Assembly (NCBI RefSeq): GCF_000426545.1
Contig: NZ_AUFO01000023.1
Location: forward strand, 43,232 to 107,231
Source: Paenibacillus massiliensis subsp. panacisoli DSM 21345
GTDB lineage: Bacteria; Bacillota; Bacilli; Paenibacillales; Paenibacillaceae
Direction: 5' to 3'
DNA: 64,000 bases
Shown: positions 25,988 to 35,296 of the stretch, piece after piece
Layout of the letters: the number at the start of each line of letters is the position of its first letter
Numbering within the stretch: position 1 is the stretch's first letter
The notes under the pieces: generated by a model
What the model was told of the DNA's origin: nothing
Database searches by the model: none
What the model saw: the letters and a program-made list of their open reading frames with translations, nothing else
Program-made: the position numbers and the translations under genes

Positions 25988-26950
25988 TTACAATCTTTGC
26001 AGGTCAACCAGCCAGTTCGGGGCCAAGTGAGCCCAATTCTGGAATCGATCCTTCAATGATACCTTCTCTCCAAACCCATAATTGAACAGCTTGCGCGTCT
26101 CCTCGAATCGTTCCTCCCGGGTTGCAGCACCCAGAATGACGACTACAAGACGTTTGCCATGCTTCTCCGCTGTCCCCGTAATACAATACCCGGCATCTGC
26201 CGTGTAGCCTGCTTTGAGTCCATCTGCACCTTGGTAGGAATAGGGGCCCCCAAGTGCAGCGAGCAGCCAATTCGTGTTGCTAAGATACAAGCCTTTGCCT
26301 TTCAACTCCAGCTGTGTGCGACTTGAGGTCGTCAGAATTTCGGGATGTGTCTGAATCAGATAGGAGGCCAATCTAGCCGTATCTGTGGCTGTCATTAGCG
26401 TCTCGCCATGAATATCTACCGGATGATTCACTCCGAGCTCCTGTGCACTTGCTCCTGAAGAATTCACAAATAAGGTGTGTGAGCTGAGTCCGATCTCCTT
26501 AGCACGCTCGTTCATACGTTGTACGAATGATGCCTCCGAGCCAGCAATATGCTCAGCGATCGCAACAGCAGCATCATTGGCAGAGTAGACTACCATGCTC
26601 TGGAAGAGCTCGCTTACCGTCATATACTCACCATACCGCAATGACAGGTTAACGCCCCCAACTGTACTTGCATACCGGCTGATTCGAACCTCATCATTCC
26701 AATTCAGTTTGCCTGCAGCGATGTCATCCAGCACCAATAGCTCCGTCATAAGCTTGGACATACTGGCAGAAGGTAGGGCTTGTCCTCCATTCACATCCAC
26801 CAGGATATTGCCGGATTCCATATCCATGACTACAGCTGCATTAGCGTTTACATCAGGCTTGCCGACCAGCATGACTGGTGAAGCGATTATACACACACAT
26901 ATAATAAGCGTGGGCACCAGAGCCCAGCGGAACCATCGTTTATTCATCAT
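25988..26950 (-). CDS. S11 family D-alanyl-D-alanine carboxypeptidase
   Basis: The 320-residue low-molecular-weight penicillin-binding protein trims the terminal D-Ala of peptidoglycan stems. It has an N-terminal membrane or signal segment (about 9-29). The nucleophile motif S63-M-S-K66 lies in PSASMSKLM, and the SxN-type motif is in YSANDAA. The third motif reads DGLKAGYT, so the usual KTG is KAG. The protein ends shortly after the catalytic domain, lacking the long membrane-anchoring tail of PBP5. A second ATG three bases in could also serve as start. Confidence 0.9.
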   Translation of the reverse strand: MMNKRWFRWALVPTLIICVCIIASPVMLVGKPDVNANAAVVMDMESGNILVDVNGGQALPSASMSKLMTELLVLDDIAAGKLNWNDEVRISRYASTVGGVNLSLRYGEYMTVSELFQSMVVYSANDAAVAIAEHIAGSEASFVQRMNERAKEIGLSSHTLFVNSSGASAQELGVNHPVDIHGETLMTATDTARLASYLIQTHPEILTTSSRTQLELKGKGLYLSNTNWLLAALGGPYSYQGADGLKAGYTADAGYCITGTAEKHGKRLVVVILGAATREERFEETRKLFNYGFGEKVSLKDRFQNWAHLAPNWLVDLQRL

Positions 26951-27119
26951 CGCACAACCCCCATATATATATTAGACGAACTAAAGAGGGTTTTGGTCTG
27001 CAATTTTGTAAAAAAAATTTAATTTTTTTTTCGGACAAGAGAATTTCCCCTTTAAAATCGGTCATAATCTGGTGACAATAACGAAATATTTATAGAAACT
27101 CGCCGAGCCGTGTCCTTCC

Positions 27120-27152
27120 AAAAACAAAAACATCCGCCGTTCTGGCGGATGT
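27120..27152 (-). terminator. intrinsic terminator after the peptide transporter operon
   Basis: ACATCCGCC (27130-27138) and GGCGGATGT (27144-27152) form a perfect 9-bp stem. TTTTGTTTTTGG follows on the minus strand. Confidence 0.85.
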
Positions 27153-27208
27153 CGAGAATGCTATAAAATACTGTAGATGGTGTAGAGGGGTATTTACCCA
27201 GCACATGA

Positions 27209-28177
27209 TTATGCGAAATGGCAGGCTACGTAATGCTGGCCACCCATATCCCTGTAATCGGGCACAACCTGCCTGCACTGGTCGGCCGCCAACGGACAGC
27301 GGGTGTGAAATTTGCAGCCGGTTGGAGGATTCGCCGGGCTTGGGATGTCTCCCTGCAGCACGATCCGTTCCCTTTTAATTGTAGGATCAGGGATCGGAAC
27401 CGCTGACAGTAGTGCCTTCGTATACGGATGTAACGGATTGCTGAACAACTCATCTGTCGTAGCCATCTCCACCATGGAGCCGAGATACATGACTCCTATC
27501 CTTGAGCATAGATGCTCTACCACACTCAGATCATGAGAAATAAATAGATACGTCAGCTGGCGCTTCTCCTGTAAATCACTAAGCAAGTTAATGATTTGGG
27601 CCTGAATCGATACATCCAGAGCAGATACTGGCTCGTCGGCTACAATGAAGTCGGGATTCAGGATCAGAGCACGAGCAATACCAATCCGCTGACGCTGACC
27701 ACCTGAGAATTCATGGGGATAACGGTCGTAATGATACTCGGCAAGGCCGCATATTTTGAGCGTCTCGATAACTCTGTCCTTCAGCTCCTTGCGGTCAATT
27801 AATCCATGATCCAGCAGCGCTTCTCCGATAGCTTCACCAATCTTGATTCGTGGGTTTAGCGAGCTGAACGGGTCCTGAAATACAATCTGCATACGTGGGC
27901 GCAGCTTGCGAATCTGATCACTGGGCAAGGTATGAATATCTGTCCCATTGAAGCGCACCTCACCACCCGTCTTGTCGAGCAGACGTAATATCGTACGTCC
28001 GATGGTGCTCTTGCCACAGCCCGACTCGCCAACAAGTCCGAAGGACTCACCTTTATATATCTGAAAGGACACATCATCTACAGCCTTCACATCCCCGACC
28101 TTGCGCTTAAACACACCACCTGTAATCGGGAAATACTTTTTGAGCCGATTCACTTCAACCAAGACTTCTGTACTCAT
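27209..28177 (-). CDS. peptide ABC transporter ATP-binding protein (OppF/DppF type)
   Basis: The 322-residue ATPase has Walker A GESGCGKST (about 50-58), the signature SGGQRQR, Walker B FIVADEP and the H-loop SHDLSVV. The C-terminal oligopeptide-transporter extension carries a cysteine cluster (GCKFHTRCP, DQCRQ) typical of iron-sulfur-binding OppD/F subunits. It pairs with the upstream ATPase to drive uptake. It overlaps that gene by four bases and is the last gene of the operon. Confidence 0.95.
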   Translation of the reverse strand: MSTEVLVEVNRLKKYFPITGGVFKRKVGDVKAVDDVSFQIYKGESFGLVGESGCGKSTIGRTILRLLDKTGGEVRFNGTDIHTLPSDQIRKLRPRMQIVFQDPFSSLNPRIKIGEAIGEALLDHGLIDRKELKDRVIETLKICGLAEYHYDRYPHEFSGGQRQRIGIARALILNPDFIVADEPVSALDVSIQAQIINLLSDLQEKRQLTYLFISHDLSVVEHLCSRIGVMYLGSMVEMATTDELFSNPLHPYTKALLSAVPIPDPTIKRERIVLQGDIPSPANPPTGCKFHTRCPLAADQCRQVVPDYRDMGGQHYVACHFA

Positions 28178-29157
28178 GGTCTGCTTCCCCCTTCCTCCTC
28201 GTACAGCCAGCAGGCTACCTTATGTCCCTGTTCCTTCGTACGTAGCGGTGGGGTCTTTTCCCTGCATATTTGCATGCAAGCCTCACATCGTTCATGGAAA
28301 TGGCAATTATCTAGCAGATCAATCGGATTCGGCACCTGTCCGGGAATGGAATATAGCCGATCCTTCCTTTGATTGATGATAGGCTTGGCTTTTAACAATC
28401 CTTGAGTATACGGATGCTTAGGATTCTTGAACAGCTCATACACGGATGCCTCCTCAATAACCCTCCCTGCATACATGACCACCACATAATCTGCCATCTC
28501 GGCTACCACACCCAGATCATGCGTGATCAGCATAATAGAGGTCTTGATCTCCTGCTTCAGATTACGCATCAGGTCAAGGATCTGCGCTTGTATCGTAACA
28601 TCCAGCGCCGTGGTAGGCTCATCCGCAATGAGTAGCTTAGGATTGCAGCAGAGAGCAATCGCAATCATGATGCGCTGACGCATACCACCACTCAGTTCGT
28701 GTGGGTAGGAACGGAAGATTTCGTCAGGCCTTGAGATACCAACCAGCTTGATCAGCTCAATCGCACGTACCTTGGCCTCCTTATTGCTCATAAGTGTATG
28801 CATGAGCAATGGCTCCATAATCTGCTCGCCGATCGTCAGCACTGGATTCAGAGAAGACATCGGCTCCTGGAAGATCATTGAGATATCATTCCCGCGAATC
28901 CGTTGCATGTCCCGCTTATGAAGAGAAAGGAGCTCACGTCCCTCAAACCATATCTCGCCCTCCGATACATGGGGGGAATCAATAAGCCTCATCATGGTCA
29001 TCGCGGTTACGCTTTTACCACAGCCGGACTCCCCGACCACACATAGTGTCTCCCCCTCTCTGATCTTGAAGCTAACATCATTCACGGCTTTGACCGTACC
29101 GCTCGAGGTATGAAAGTGGGTTTTGAGATTTCGAAATTCGACTAGTGTATTTTCCAT
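28174..29157 (-). CDS. peptide ABC transporter ATP-binding protein (OppD/DppD type)
   Basis: The 327-residue ATPase has Walker A GESGCGKSV, the signature LSGGMRQR, Walker B LLIADEPTTALD and the H-loop THDLGVV. The C-terminal cysteine-rich extension (CHFHERCEACMQIC) is typical of OppD. It forms the ATPase heterodimer with the downstream gene. It is 14 bases downstream of the second permease gene. Confidence 0.95.
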   Translation of the reverse strand: MENTLVEFRNLKTHFHTSSGTVKAVNDVSFKIREGETLCVVGESGCGKSVTAMTMMRLIDSPHVSEGEIWFEGRELLSLHKRDMQRIRGNDISMIFQEPMSSLNPVLTIGEQIMEPLLMHTLMSNKEAKVRAIELIKLVGISRPDEIFRSYPHELSGGMRQRIMIAIALCCNPKLLIADEPTTALDVTIQAQILDLMRNLKQEIKTSIMLITHDLGVVAEMADYVVVMYAGRVIEEASVYELFKNPKHPYTQGLLKAKPIINQRKDRLYSIPGQVPNPIDLLDNCHFHERCEACMQICREKTPPLRTKEQGHKVACWLYEEEGGSRP

Positions 29158-29171
29158 AATGGCCTCCCGGT

Positions 29172-30098
29172 CTATCTCTTCATTTTGGGGTCAAGGGCAT
29201 CCCGAAGTCCGTCCCCCATCAGATTAATAGCAACTACCGTGATGAGAATACACATGCCTGGAGGAATCCAGAGCCACGGTCGTTTGCGGAAATCAATGAG
29301 ATTATTGGCGGCTGAGATCATGTTGCCCCACGAGGGTGTCGGCTGAACAACGCCAAGCCCCAAGAAGCTTAGGGCTGATTCGGTAATAATTGCTCCTGCT
29401 ACGCCTAGTGTCGCCGTAACAATAATAGTAGGAATCGTGTTCGGTAGCAGATGACGAAAAATTTTACGCCGATCCCGAAGACCAAGTGCCTCTGTCGCTT
29501 GCATGAATTCCTGCTCTCGAAGTGTAAGTATTTGCCCTCTCACTAACCTAGAAAGCGTAGTCCAACTTAGAACTCCTATAATAAACATTAAGAAATAAAT
29601 GCGTTTGGATGGGTCAATTTTGAGGTCAGAAAGCACGGCTCCCAGGATAATGAGGAGTGGTAGTGTCGGTAAGGACATGAAAATATCGGCAATCCGCATG
29701 ATGATCGTATCAACGTTCTTGCGATAAAAGCCTGCCAAAGCGCCCAAGGTAGAGCCAATGACCACTGAAATGACGGTGGCTACCAGCCCGACCATTAACG
29801 AGATTCGCCCTGCAAGCATTGTTCTCAGCAGAATATCACGACCTAGCTTATCGGTTCCCAGCCAATATTTTGAGTTAGGAGACAGATTTTTCTGTGATAG
29901 ATCATAGTCATTCACCGTATAGGGGGAGATCATGGGTCCAAAAATGCTTATTCCAGCCATCAGCATAATAACAATAGCGCCGATGACAGCCAGTTTATTA
30001 CGAGCAAATCGACTCCATGCGATGCGCCAGGGCGAGAGCTCTGAACGACGCACAGGGACTTGCTGATTCATTTCTGAGGTAACCGTCTCAACTGACAA
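29172..30098 (-). CDS. peptide ABC transporter permease (OppC/DppC type)
   Basis: The 308-residue inner-membrane protein has an N-terminal OppC leader helix (about 36-57), then the permease core. The core includes the EAA motif region EATEALGLRDRRKIFRHLLP, which contacts the ATPase, and the ending GDGLRDALDPKMKR typical of the family. With OppB it forms the channel for peptides. Confidence 0.95.
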   Translation of the reverse strand: MSVETVTSEMNQQVPVRRSELSPWRIAWSRFARNKLAVIGAIVIMLMAGISIFGPMISPYTVNDYDLSQKNLSPNSKYWLGTDKLGRDILLRTMLAGRISLMVGLVATVISVVIGSTLGALAGFYRKNVDTIIMRIADIFMSLPTLPLLIILGAVLSDLKIDPSKRIYFLMFIIGVLSWTTLSRLVRGQILTLREQEFMQATEALGLRDRRKIFRHLLPNTIPTIIVTATLGVAGAIITESALSFLGLGVVQPTPSWGNMISAANNLIDFRKRPWLWIPPGMCILITVVAINLMGDGLRDALDPKMKR

Positions 30099-30142
30099 AA
30101 TGAATCCCTCCTGCTAATTCATGATTAGGTATACGTCGTCCT

Positions 30143-31105
30143 CTATTTCAGACGAATGCGTGGATCTGCAACCCCGTATAATACGTCCGACAACAGATTC
30201 CCCAGCAGTGTTAGCACAGCCAAGAAGACGGTGAATCCGAGCATAAAGGGGTAGTCCCTCATATTGATGGATTCGAGGTAGACCTGACCAATCCCGGGCC
30301 ATACGAATACCTTTTCCAATATAATCGCACCGCTGAATAGAGCCGGCAGCTCGAAGCCGAGCAAGGTGATTGCCGGGATCAGTGCATTACGAAGCGCATG
30401 CTTGAAGATGACCGTCCGTTCCTTCAGCCCCTTCGCACGAGCAGTTCGGATGTAGTCCTGGCGAATGACCTCTAGCATTCCTGTACGGAAGTAGCGGGTA
30501 AGGCTTCCTGTACTGAGCATCGTCAGAATGAGTACAGGTAAGAACATATGATTCATAATATCGACGATATGCTCCCATGTATTGTTGGTGATTCCCGCAG
30601 TCGTCATCCCGCCTACCGGAAACATTCCCAGATCTAGCGCGAATATTTTGATAAACAATAACCCTATAAAGAAGGAGGGAAGAGACATACATAAGAAGAT
30701 AAAGAGTGTAGCCAGTTTATCAAATAAGGAGTACTGGAACTTGGCTGAGAACACACCTATGAAGACCGCAATAATCCAGCTAAAGATCAGACTGAAGAAG
30801 GCGATCAGGAAGGAGTTCCAGACATAATTGTTAATGACCTTGGTGACCGGCTGCTTATGCTGCATGGATTCTCCGAAATTCCCCTTCAGCATATTGCCAG
30901 CCCAGATGAAATAGCGCTGATAGTCAGGCTTATCCAGCCCGTAAATATGACGAAGCTGTGCCTCTTTCTCAGCGGTCATGTTCGGATTGCCTTTTCCTGT
31001 GATATAGTCGCCAGGTACCAAGGCTGAAATGGCAAAAATGATAATGGATATGCCAAGGAGCGTGGGGATCATTTGCAGCAGCCTTCGAGCGATATACTGC
31101 TTCAT
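30143..31105 (-). CDS. peptide ABC transporter permease (OppB/DppB type)
   Basis: The 320-residue protein begins with the typical OppB sequence MKQYIARRLLQMIPTLLGIS. It has about six membrane helices, an EAA-like loop RTARAKGLKERTVIFKHALRN and the C-terminal LLSDVLYGVADPRIRL. The length is normal. It lies between the binding-protein gene and the OppC-type permease gene. Confidence 0.95.
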   Translation of the reverse strand: MKQYIARRLLQMIPTLLGISIIIFAISALVPGDYITGKGNPNMTAEKEAQLRHIYGLDKPDYQRYFIWAGNMLKGNFGESMQHKQPVTKVINNYVWNSFLIAFFSLIFSWIIAVFIGVFSAKFQYSLFDKLATLFIFLCMSLPSFFIGLLFIKIFALDLGMFPVGGMTTAGITNNTWEHIVDIMNHMFLPVLILTMLSTGSLTRYFRTGMLEVIRQDYIRTARAKGLKERTVIFKHALRNALIPAITLLGFELPALFSGAIILEKVFVWPGIGQVYLESINMRDYPFMLGFTVFLAVLTLLGNLLSDVLYGVADPRIRLK

Positions 31106-31173
31106 GCGGATTCCTCCTGGAAGATAAATGATATGCCCAGCCCTGAATAGAGCTGAGCATATATGAACGTCAC

Positions 31174-32913
31174 TTATTGTGCAGTCGATACGCTATACAT
31201 GCTGTACATAAAATCCTTGAACGGCGATAGTTCGAAACCAGACAATCTGCCGTTGATTGGCCACATATCCCGGCGCTGGTACATGAAGATTACTGGTACA
31301 TCCTTGTTAATCTCTTGGTACAGCTCAGCATACAGAGCCTTGCGCTTCTCATGATCCAGCTCCTTCTTCGCCGCCAGCGTCAGCTCATCAACCTTGGCAT
31401 TGGAGTATCCAATATCATTTTGCGCCCCATTCGTAATATAGACCGTTGTATCTGGATCAGGCGTCAGGCTCCATGCAGCGAAGAACATTTCGAAGTTCCC
31501 TGTATCCTTTTTATCCATAATGGCATTGAAGTCTAACGTCTCTGCGGCCAGATCAATGCCCAGCTCCTTGTAATTGTTTGTCATGATCGGTAGCAGTGAA
31601 TCTACTACTGGATTATCCGCTGTTGCAGAGAAGTTGATCTTGAACTTCTTGCCACCTTTCTCACGGATACCGTCAGCTCCGACCGTCCAGCCAGCCTCAT
31701 CCAGTAACTGCTTAGCCTTCTCCATATCGAACTCATACTGTTCAACACCCTCAATTGTATAAGCCCAGGACTCGGTGGATTGAGGAATGTTAATGACATT
31801 TGCATAAGGCCCGTATACGCCTTGCACGATCTCCTCCCGATTCAGGCCAATTGTCAGTGCTTGGCGCACCTTCAAATCCTGGAATTTCTCATCCTTGTGG
31901 TTAAAAGCTATATATCCATAGCCGTTCGTCGGCATGATATGCACATTCAAGAAACCAAAGCTCTTCAGCTCTTCTACATTGTCCTCGGTCACCGTGACAT
32001 TATCCATATCTGTCTCACCCGTCTGAAGCATGGACAGATTTGTTCCGTCTGTAGTTGTCTTATAGATGACATTCTTTGTCTTTGGAGCTCCTCTGAAGTA
32101 ATCCGGATTCGCTTCCAACACAACCTGTTGTCCAGGTACATATTGCTTAAGAATATATTGACCAGAGCCAATTGGCTTGTCACTCAGTGCTTTGATGCTA
32201 TCAAGACTTCCTTTCTTGTAGTCCTTGCCGTAGTAGGATTCAGGTATGAGCACTACATCACCCAATACATCGCGTGTAGCCGCATTTGGCTCGGTTACAG
32301 TCACCTCAGCCGTCAGCTCATCAATAATCTTGATACCTGAGATATCCTGTGCATTCCCCTCGAAGTATTCTTTACCACCTGCAATATTGATCGACAGCAT
32401 GTCATGCTCTCCATCATATGCCGGGTCATGCAGAACCTTCATGACGAAAAGATAGTCATTCATCGTCACGGGTGTACCATCGCTATACTTCACACCTGGC
32501 TTGAGGTGGAATGTATACTTGAGTCCATCCTCAGATACATCTACCTTCTCAGCCAGACTTTCCTTAAACGTACCATCTACATCTACTTCCAGAAGCGTAT
32601 CGAATATGAGACGGTTCACATAGTTATCATAGGAGGTTTGATAGAATAACCAGTTGAACACTCCCTTAGGAGCCGTCATTCCAACAATAATTGTATCTGT
32701 ACGCTGTTGTGCGGCAGCTGGGTTCAATGACATATCTTCAGCTTCAAATATCCCTTCACTAGCTTCCTCTGTAGGCGTCTGCGTCTCGGCAGGCGGTGAT
32801 TCCGCAGCTGGATCAGTCGTATCTGCTCCGCTTCCTCCCCCACAAGCACCTAATACCAGACCTAACACCAGAATCAACATGCATGTTCCATACCAGCTCT
32901 TTACTTTTACCAC
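31174..32913 (-). CDS. peptide-binding lipoprotein of the ABC transporter (SBP family 5)
   Basis: The 579-residue protein has a lipoprotein signal with lipobox LGAC (C24), a Thr/Glu/Pro-rich linker and a family-5 solute-binding domain. The domain has the usual PGVKYSDGTPVTMNDY segment and RQALTIGLNREEIVQGVYG. It would capture oligopeptides or a related ligand at the membrane face. The start is a GTG at 32913 after GAGGGGGATG. It is the first gene of a complete SBP-B-C-D-F operon, so the whole importer is encoded here. The substrate cannot be told. Confidence 0.93.
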   Translation of the reverse strand: MVKVKSWYGTCMLILVLGLVLGACGGGSGADTTDPAAESPPAETQTPTEEASEGIFEAEDMSLNPAAAQQRTDTIIVGMTAPKGVFNWLFYQTSYDNYVNRLIFDTLLEVDVDGTFKESLAEKVDVSEDGLKYTFHLKPGVKYSDGTPVTMNDYLFVMKVLHDPAYDGEHDMLSINIAGGKEYFEGNAQDISGIKIIDELTAEVTVTEPNAATRDVLGDVVLIPESYYGKDYKKGSLDSIKALSDKPIGSGQYILKQYVPGQQVVLEANPDYFRGAPKTKNVIYKTTTDGTNLSMLQTGETDMDNVTVTEDNVEELKSFGFLNVHIMPTNGYGYIAFNHKDEKFQDLKVRQALTIGLNREEIVQGVYGPYANVINIPQSTESWAYTIEGVEQYEFDMEKAKQLLDEAGWTVGADGIREKGGKKFKINFSATADNPVVDSLLPIMTNNYKELGIDLAAETLDFNAIMDKKDTGNFEMFFAAWSLTPDPDTTVYITNGAQNDIGYSNAKVDELTLAAKKELDHEKRKALYAELYQEINKDVPVIFMYQRRDMWPINGRLSGFELSPFKDFMYSMYSVSTAQ

Positions 32914-33553
32914 AGATTCATCCCCCTCTTTACCTAGCTTTGGACTTCATAGAAATGTCTTAGAAATAAACCATTGGTCAATAATTTGTTGTTCTCGCTC
33001 ACAAATTATCCCAATGAATTATCAATCATATTACAATGTCACTTAACATTACGTCAATATATTTTATTCCTCTCATTAATTAACTTTAATTCATAATCAT
33101 GAAATATTAGTGTTATATATTTATTCGATTATTAAGAGTTAGTAACGAAAAAGCATGCTCACCTATAAATATATGTCACAATGTAGCTATGTAGAGTTAA
33201 CTATCATTACATATAATTGACGTATTATTGCTATCTGGTAAATGGAGCTATACTTGATCAGGTTTATGGTCTGATAACATAGAGTCTGCTACTGTAGGAA
33301 TTGCATCATGTTGTGGGGATCATATCTGAAGGCTTTGAATTTCATCAACAAAAAAAATTGAATAACAAAGCTATTTCTGGATGATACAGAGAAGTTGGAT
33401 AGTAATGGAATAAAAATGTGTTAGTAACACGTTACATCGCAATGCTAGAGTTGTCAAGCTTTTCCTTAAGTCTGTTATTTTTTCCAAAGTATTTACCTAA
33501 CAAAAAAAGGACACTCTCCGAAGAGAATGTCCCTTTTCTGTAGCCCCTAATTA
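32914..33553. other. AT-rich intergenic region upstream of the peptide transporter
   Basis: This 640-base gap contains a perfect 9-bp inverted repeat, ATAATTTGT (32981-32989) and ACAAATTAT (33001-33009), 68-96 bases before the lipoprotein start. A minus-strand TTGACC abuts it at 32981-32976. The spacer and arms suggest an operator. The rpsR terminator is at the far end. No ORF is supported. Confidence 0.5.
33502..33532 (-). terminator. intrinsic terminator after rpsR
   Basis: GGACACTCTC (33509-33518) pairs with GAGAATGTCC (33523-33532). Seven Ts follow on the minus strand. Confidence 0.8.
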
Positions 33554-33823
33554 CTACTCAGTAGTGTAAGGAAGCAGAGCGATTTGACGGGAACGCTTAA
33601 CAGCGATTGTCAGCATACGCTGATATTTCGCGCTAGTTCCAGTCACACGACGTGGCAAAATTTTGCCGCGCTCGCTGATGAATTTTTTGAGCAGATCTGT
33701 ATCTTTATAGTCAATGTGAGTAATTTTGTTCACAGTGAAGAAACATACTTTACGACGTTTGTTGCGACCGCGACGAGCTGGTCTTTTGTTGTCGTCTCCG
33801 CCTTCTCTTTGTCTGAAGCCCAT
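33554..33823 (-). CDS. rpsR: 30S ribosomal protein S18
   Basis: The 89 residues match S18, with the conserved RRRKVCFFTVNKI-like segment (here RRKVCFFTVNKI), DYKDTDLLKKFISERGKILPRRVTG and a basic C-terminus. S18 binds S6 on the 30S platform. A glycine/arginine-rich N-terminus of about 20 residues precedes the core. It is the third gene of rpsF-ssb-rpsR. Confidence 0.97.
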   Translation of the reverse strand: MGFRQREGGDDNKRPARRGRNKRRKVCFFTVNKITHIDYKDTDLLKKFISERGKILPRRVTGTSAKYQRMLTIAVKRSRQIALLPYTTE

Positions 33824-33844
33824 TCTTTGTCAGTCCTTTCCGTT

Positions 33845-34324
33845 TTAAAATGGCAAATCATCGTCCGATATATCAATCGGCTTTCCGTCATCGGAAAAAG
33901 GATCCTGATTGCTGCGAGCGTTGTTATAGTTCCCACGTTGGTTGCCGCCGCCCCCATATGAAGATGAGGACTCTTGACGACCACCTTCACCATTTCCACC
34001 GTCACGGTTCGACTCCAGGAAGCGAACATTATCAGCAATAATTTCAGTCACGTATACACGTTTACCTTCATTATTCTCATAATTTCTTACCTGAATTCGG
34101 CCTTCAACAGCCGTTAGTCGACCTTTACGAAGATAGTTAGCGCAGGTCTCCGCAAGCTGGCGCCAGGTGACAACCGGAATAAAATCCGCTTCCCGTTCCC
34201 CGCCTTGACTTGTAAACGGACGGTCTACAGCCAAAGTGAATTGAGTAACAGCGACACCTGCCGGTGTATATCTCAGCTCTGGATCTTTGGTTAACCGACC
34301 GATCAGAATAACACGATTCAACAA
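33845..34324 (-). CDS. ssb: single-stranded DNA-binding protein
   Basis: The 159-residue protein has the OB-fold domain (about 1-105), starting MLNRVILIGRLTKDPELRYT. A flexible Gly/Asn/Ser-rich linker and the conserved acidic tip DISDDDLPF follow, the tip being the docking site for replication and repair partners. It lies between rpsF and rpsR, the usual Firmicutes order. Confidence 0.97.
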   Translation of the reverse strand: MLNRVILIGRLTKDPELRYTPAGVAVTQFTLAVDRPFTSQGGEREADFIPVVTWRQLAETCANYLRKGRLTAVEGRIQVRNYENNEGKRVYVTEIIADNVRFLESNRDGGNGEGGRQESSSSYGGGGNQRGNYNNARSNQDPFSDDGKPIDISDDDLPF

Positions 34325-34374
34325 TCCAATCCCCTCCTTTGTACGTTGTGCATAATTACATCACAGAATGTGAA

Positions 34375-34662
34375 TTAAGCTACGTCGTTCGTAATGAGAT
34401 AACGAATTACATCGTCAGAAATTTTCATTTGACGCTCCATCTCAGTAACTACAGCTGGTTCAGCTGTGAAGTTAACAAGAACAAAGGAACCATCACGAAA
34501 CTTCTTGATCTCATACGCAAGACGGCGCTTACCGATCACATCATGCTTGGTAATTTCGCCACCGCCGTTGGAGATGATGCCTTGGAATTTTTCGACTGCC
34601 GCTTGAACAGCTTCTTGTTCAATGTCAGGGCGAATAATGTACATCACTTCGTATTTGCGCAT
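34375..34662 (-). CDS. rpsF: 30S ribosomal protein S6
   Basis: The 95 residues match S6, including MRKYEVMYIIRPDIEQEA, the GGEITKHDVIGKRRLAYEIKKF-like core and a short C-terminus without a glutamate tail. S6 pairs with S18, encoded two genes downstream. The start ATG follows AAGGAGG. A 17-bp-spaced promoter lies about 80 bases upstream. Confidence 0.97.
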   Translation of the reverse strand: MRKYEVMYIIRPDIEQEAVQAAVEKFQGIISNGGGEITKHDVIGKRRLAYEIKKFRDGSFVLVNFTAEPAVVTEMERQMKISDDVIRYLITNDVA

Positions 34663-35053
34663 TCTTTACACCTCCTTATGGACTTAAGGCCCTCAATCTC
34701 AGTTGAGAGCAAGGAACGAGCACAAACTCGCACTGAAATATTATATCAAAAGGATACTGCTATTGCAAGGAAAACTCCTAATTTCCTTGTTTCTGCTGTA
34801 TTCCCTTATACTTGCCTTCTAACTTCGTATCCTTACTTTCTAATTTCTTTTACTTAATTTCTGATTTCTTATCTTTACTTTCTAACTTGACCCTTTCCAT
34901 CTTTAGCTGATCGCTGCACTTGCTCACGCCGCTCCCCCCTCTTTTCCCCATACTGATTCTCCTGTAGACGCAGGCACATGTTTCCCTGGACAGTAGCACA
35001 CAATATACCCGCTTCGGCAAAATACACACTTTCTACAAAGGAGGACTAGCATT
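34663..35053. other. rpsF leader and divergent yjzC upstream region
   Basis: The region holds the rpsF promoter and a leader with two small hairpins, CTCTCAA/TTGAGGG and CGAG/CTCG. These could be an S6:S18 autoregulatory element, but the known CCG bulge motif is not clear. Beyond the promoter, 34813-34892 is a CT-rich tract of four loosely repeated units containing TACTTTCTAAYTT. Confidence 0.45.
34740..34768 (-). promoter_or_regulatory. rpsF operon promoter
   Basis: On the minus strand TTGCAA (34768-34763), 17 bp and TATAAT (34745-34740) give a near-perfect housekeeping promoter, with transcription starting about 70 bases before rpsF. Confidence 0.8.
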
Positions 35054-35248
35054 ATGGGTGAAAAAACCGAATTTGAGCCTGGCGACAAAGCTCCAAATGA
35101 CGGGTATTATATGGAGGTCGGCGAGAAAAGCTTCCATACCGAGATTCAAAACCCGCAGCATGTGCATCTTCTCAAGGGAGATACCTTCCCTGAGACCACT
35201 AACCATAATCGAAAATGGAAAAAGAAGACCAAGGCACGCGTTCACTAA
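35054..35248 (+). CDS. yjzC: YjzC family protein (64 aa)
   Basis: The 64-residue protein matches the YjzC family of bacilli. It has FEPGDKAPNDGYYMEVGE near the N-terminus, then NPQHVHLLKGDTFPETTNHN and a basic tail. The family has no known function and has been linked to sporulation-age expression in Bacillus; I do not see a promoter that tells. The start follows AAAGGAGG. The stop codon touches an exact tandem duplication of AAGTCCACTCAA (35248-35271). Confidence 0.88.
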   Translation: MGEKTEFEPGDKAPNDGYYMEVGEKSFHTEIQNPQHVHLLKGDTFPETTNHNRKWKKKTKARVH

Positions 35249-35271
35249 GTCCACTCAAAAAGTCCACTCAA
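35248..35271. repeat. exact tandem duplication of a 12-mer at the yjzC stop
   Basis: AAGTCCACTCAA occurs twice head to tail at 35248-35259 and 35260-35271, beginning at the last base of the yjzC stop codon. It is probably a recent slippage duplication. Confidence 0.85.
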
Positions 35272-35296
35272 TAAATTTTTAGGGTAATGTATAAAA

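Noticed and set aside
34663..34740. rpsF leader as an S6:S18 autoregulatory motif
   Set aside because: Two small hairpins are present, but the conserved CCG bulge arrangement cannot be recognised.
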